Shown in pieces: positions 4,047-6,240 of a DNA stretch of 6,240 nucleotides (positions are counted from its first letter, which is position 1; each line of letters starts with the position of its first letter). Made by a program: the position numbers and the translations under genes. The notes beneath the pieces were generated by a model. It ran no database searches. It was not told where the DNA came from and saw nothing but the letters and a program-made list of their open reading frames with translations. Origin of the DNA: Flavobacteriaceae bacterium UBA2000 (GTDB lineage Bacteria; Bacteroidota; Bacteroidia; Flavobacteriales; Flavobacteriaceae); the NCBI GenBank assembly GCA_002335345.1, contig DDCS01000015.1:1-6240 (forward strand). Direction: 5' to 3'.

Positions 4047-6240
4047 TTGCAGCCACGCCCAAACATCGTTCAATTGACACTGCTCCTAATTTTAGGAGTT
4101 TTTGGTTTTGCTGCGGGCCAGACCCCTAAGGACAGTCTGACACCTCAATCTGCGGTGGCCGACACCTTGGTCAGTGCCCCTGAATTTCTTGAAGATCTCG
4201 TCGATTATTACGGGGAAGATTATGTTTATATGGACCAAGAAAACGCCAAGGTCTTTATGTATAACAAAGCCTATATGACCTACCTCGACTATCGAATCGA
4301 TGCCGGGGAAATCATCTTGGATTACGCCAAAAACGAAGTCTACGCCAGAGGAATTGACAGTGCCGGGGTTTACAGTCAACTTCCCGTGTTTGTGCAGGGC
4401 AATAACAAAGTACAACCAGACTCCATTCGCTTTAATTTTGAAACCAAAAAGGCCCTGGTTTTTAACTCAAGGACATCGCAAAACGACATCAACATGTTGT
4501 CTCAAATCACTAAAAAAGAGAATGACTCGGTGTATTTTTTGCGCAATGTAAAGTTCACAACCTCGGAAAATGTCGATGATCCCGAGTATTATTTCTACAC
4601 GCGAAAGGCCAAATTTGTTCCCCAAAAAAAGGTGGTGACGGGGCTGACCAATATGTATATCGCTGATGTTCCTACCCCACTTGGGTTGCCCTTTGCTTTT
4701 TTTCCACTGGCCGACACCCGCGCCTCGGGATTTGTTATTCCCAACATTGGCGAGAATAATAATCGTGGTTTTTTCTTGCAAAATGGGGGGTATTATTTTG
4801 CCCTGAACGATTATGTGGATCTTACCGTACTGGGGGATTATTACACCAACGGCTCTTATGGCTTGCGGATGGATAGTGACTATGCCCTGCGCTATAAATT
4901 CCGAGGAAACCTCAGTGTACGCTACGAAAACTTAATCAACAGCGAACGTGGTTTTCCCGATTTTACCCAAAGCAGTCTTTACAACATTCGTTGGCGCCAT
5001 ACCCAAGACCCAAAAGTCAATCCAAGTACCCGCTTTAGTGCCTCGGTAAACCTAGGGAGCAGCCGGTATCTTCAGCAGTCCATAAACCAAACAAACAACG
5101 CCAGTCAATTGGTTAATACCCTGAGTTCTTCAGTGTCCTATGCCAAAAGCTTTGACACAGAACCGGCGATTCAGTTCTCTGCGGCGGCAACACACAGTCA
5201 AAATACCCAAACGCAGGTCATCAATATGTCCCTGCCCAACATCAATGCCAGTATTTCAAGAATTTTCCCCTTTGCGCCAAAAGACGGGGCCAAGAAAGGG
5301 GTCTTTCAAAATATTAACCTGCAGTATGACGTGACGGCAGAAAATCGCTTTACCACCACCGATAGTTTATTTTTTAAACCCGAAATGTTTGAGGGCGCAG
5401 AAGCAGGAGCGCGTCATTCCATCCCTTTAGGAACCAATTTTAAATTGTTGAATTATCTGAGTGTATCCTTGGGTACTAATTTTCGAGAAACATGGGTAGG
5501 TAAAACAATCAGACGCTCCTACGACCCTGAGCTCAACGACGGATTGGGTGGTGTGGTTCAGGATACCGTATCGGGATTTGACAGTTATCGCACTTACGGC
5601 TTCTCAACGGGCTTAGGGACGACGGTTTACGGAACCTTTAATTTTGGGAAAGACAAAAAAATTCAGGCGATTCGTCATGTGGTTCGACCTTCTGTAAGTT
5701 ATAATATCAGCCCGGGTTTTGAACAGTACTACGAAGAATACACCATCCCCTCTGCCGACCCACAGGTCAATGCCCAAGTGCAACAGTATTCAAGATTTGA
5801 AAACACCATTTATGGGGCACCAGGCAAGTTATACTCGAGCAGCATGAGCTTTGCTTTGAGCAATACCCTTGAAGCTAAAGTGCGTAATCCAGATACCACG
5901 GCGACTGAACCAAAGAAAATTGCCCTGTTGAACAACTTTAATTTGTCTTCTGCCTATAACATTACGGCAGACTCATTGAACTGGAGCAATGTTCAATTTA
6001 CGGGGAGCATCCCTATTGTTAAAAAACTTGATTTAAACGTTAATGGTTCCTTAGACCCCTATGCGCTCAACGCAAACAATCAAAAAATTAACACATTTAA
6101 CATCAATAATGGCGGGAGTTTATTCAGACTGGTCAACGCCAACATGAGTTTTAACTATTCCTTTTCCTCCAAGGATTTTGATGGAAGCCGCTCCAATGAT
6201 GACGATGACAACGCAAACGACCCAGATTTTAATAACGATA
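4047..6240 (+). CDS. lptD: LptD-like outer-membrane LPS assembly protein, TTG start, 3' end cut off by window edge
   Basis: The frame is open from a stop at 4005-4007 to the window end; the 731 codons from the TTG at 4047 hold no stop. That start gives a clean signal peptide (MQPRPNIVQLTLLLILGVFG, cut near A23-G24-Q25); the first in-frame ATG, at 4230 (residue 62), would lose it. Residues about 50-200 fit the periplasmic OstA/LptA-like beta domain that receives LPS from the Lpt bridge. A segment typical of Bacteroidota LptD, ADVPTPLGLPFAFFPLADTR, begins at residue 207, and from there the sequence alternates as expected for a large beta-barrel, with many Tyr, Asn, Thr and Ser. LptD with LptE places LPS in the outer leaflet. 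I see no cysteine in the 731 residues, unlike E. coli LptD, whose paired disulfides control its maturation. A very acidic stretch closes the visible part (residues 712-731). From my recollection of family lengths (about 850-950), most of the gene is here. Confidence 0.9.
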   Translation, partial: MQPRPNIVQLTLLLILGVFGFAAGQTPKDSLTPQSAVADTLVSAPEFLEDLVDYYGEDYVYMDQENAKVFMYNKAYMTYLDYRIDAGEIILDYAKNEVYARGIDSAGVYSQLPVFVQGNNKVQPDSIRFNFETKKALVFNSRTSQNDINMLSQITKKENDSVYFLRNVKFTTSENVDDPEYYFYTRKAKFVPQKKVVTGLTNMYIADVPTPLGLPFAFFPLADTRASGFVIPNIGENNNRGFFLQNGGYYFALNDYVDLTVLGDYYTNGSYGLRMDSDYALRYKFRGNLSVRYENLINSERGFPDFTQSSLYNIRWRHTQDPKVNPSTRFSASVNLGSSRYLQQSINQTNNASQLVNTLSSSVSYAKSFDTEPAIQFSAAATHSQNTQTQVINMSLPNINASISRIFPFAPKDGAKKGVFQNINLQYDVTAENRFTTTDSLFFKPEMFEGAEAGARHSIPLGTNFKLLNYLSVSLGTNFRETWVGKTIRRSYDPELNDGLGGVVQDTVSGFDSYRTYGFSTGLGTTVYGTFNFGKDKKIQAIRHVVRPSVSYNISPGFEQYYEEYTIPSADPQVNAQVQQYSRFENTIYGAPGKLYSSSMSFALSNTLEAKVRNPDTTATEPKKIALLNNFNLSSAYNITADSLNWSNVQFTGSIPIVKKLDLNVNGSLDPYALNANNQKINTFNINNGGSLFRLVNANMSFNYSFSSKDFDGSRSNDDDDNANDPDFNND

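Noticed and set aside
4034..4048. A perfect Shine-Dalgarno-like AAGGAGGT on the minus strand at 4041-4048 followed by an open frame into the intergenic region.
   Set aside because: The only near start is ATT and the roughly 40-codon product is AT-driven with no recognisable features; the motif more simply reflects the plus-strand sequence at the lptD start.
4092..4415. Minus-strand open frame of about 107 codons.
   Set aside because: It lies opposite the N-terminal part of the lptD-like gene, whose frame gives a clear signal peptide and family match; the antisense product resembles nothing.
4467..4781. Minus-strand open frame of about 104 codons.
   Set aside because: It is antisense to the conserved beginning of the LptD barrel and has no supporting motif or leader.
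1..6240. An undescribed defence, mobile or secondary-metabolite system.
   Set aside because: All genes belong to recognisable housekeeping envelope or redox families; there are no repeats, integrase, transposase, toxin or compositional break to support such a system.

Overview
This 6.2 kb window looks like ordinary core chromosome from a member of the Bacteroidota, most likely a marine-type Flavobacteriaceae. The reasons are the sequence character of the five proteins (a Bacteroidota-type MCE protein with the C-terminal PKRYVHFSLFGRK signature, a cysteine-free LptD relative, an amidase with a SPOR-like tail), A-rich leaders without Shine-Dalgarno motifs, two TTG start codons, and matches to the Bacteroidota -7 promoter element TAnnTTTG. 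No RNA gene, mobile element, CRISPR array or long repeat was seen.

Layout: four genes lie on the minus strand and one on the plus strand. Reading the minus strand from right to left, these are a secreted zinc N-acetylmuramoyl-L-alanine amidase (3880 to 2690), an 89-base gap holding a hairpin and a possible promoter, a membrane-anchored MlaD/MCE-family protein (2600 to 1644, TTG start), a membrane (Fe-S)-binding oxidoreductase subunit overlapping it by one base (1644 to 364), and, 12 bases on, a HAD-superfamily phosphatase-like protein that runs off the left edge (351 to 1). Divergent from the amidase, across a 166-base intergenic region, is an LptD-like outer-membrane LPS assembly protein (4047 onward, TTG start, 731 codons present, 3' end outside the window).

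Three of the genes serve the cell envelope: LptD inserts LPS into the outer leaflet, the MCE protein is expected to handle lipids across the periplasm, and the amidase cuts peptidoglycan. The Fe-S protein is electron-transfer machinery of the HdrD/GlpC-like type, and it usually needs a CCG-domain partner that is not in this window. Its translational coupling to the MCE gene is the least easily explained point. I see no convincing undescribed system. The findings below concern start sites, coupling, possible regulatory elements and protein features.
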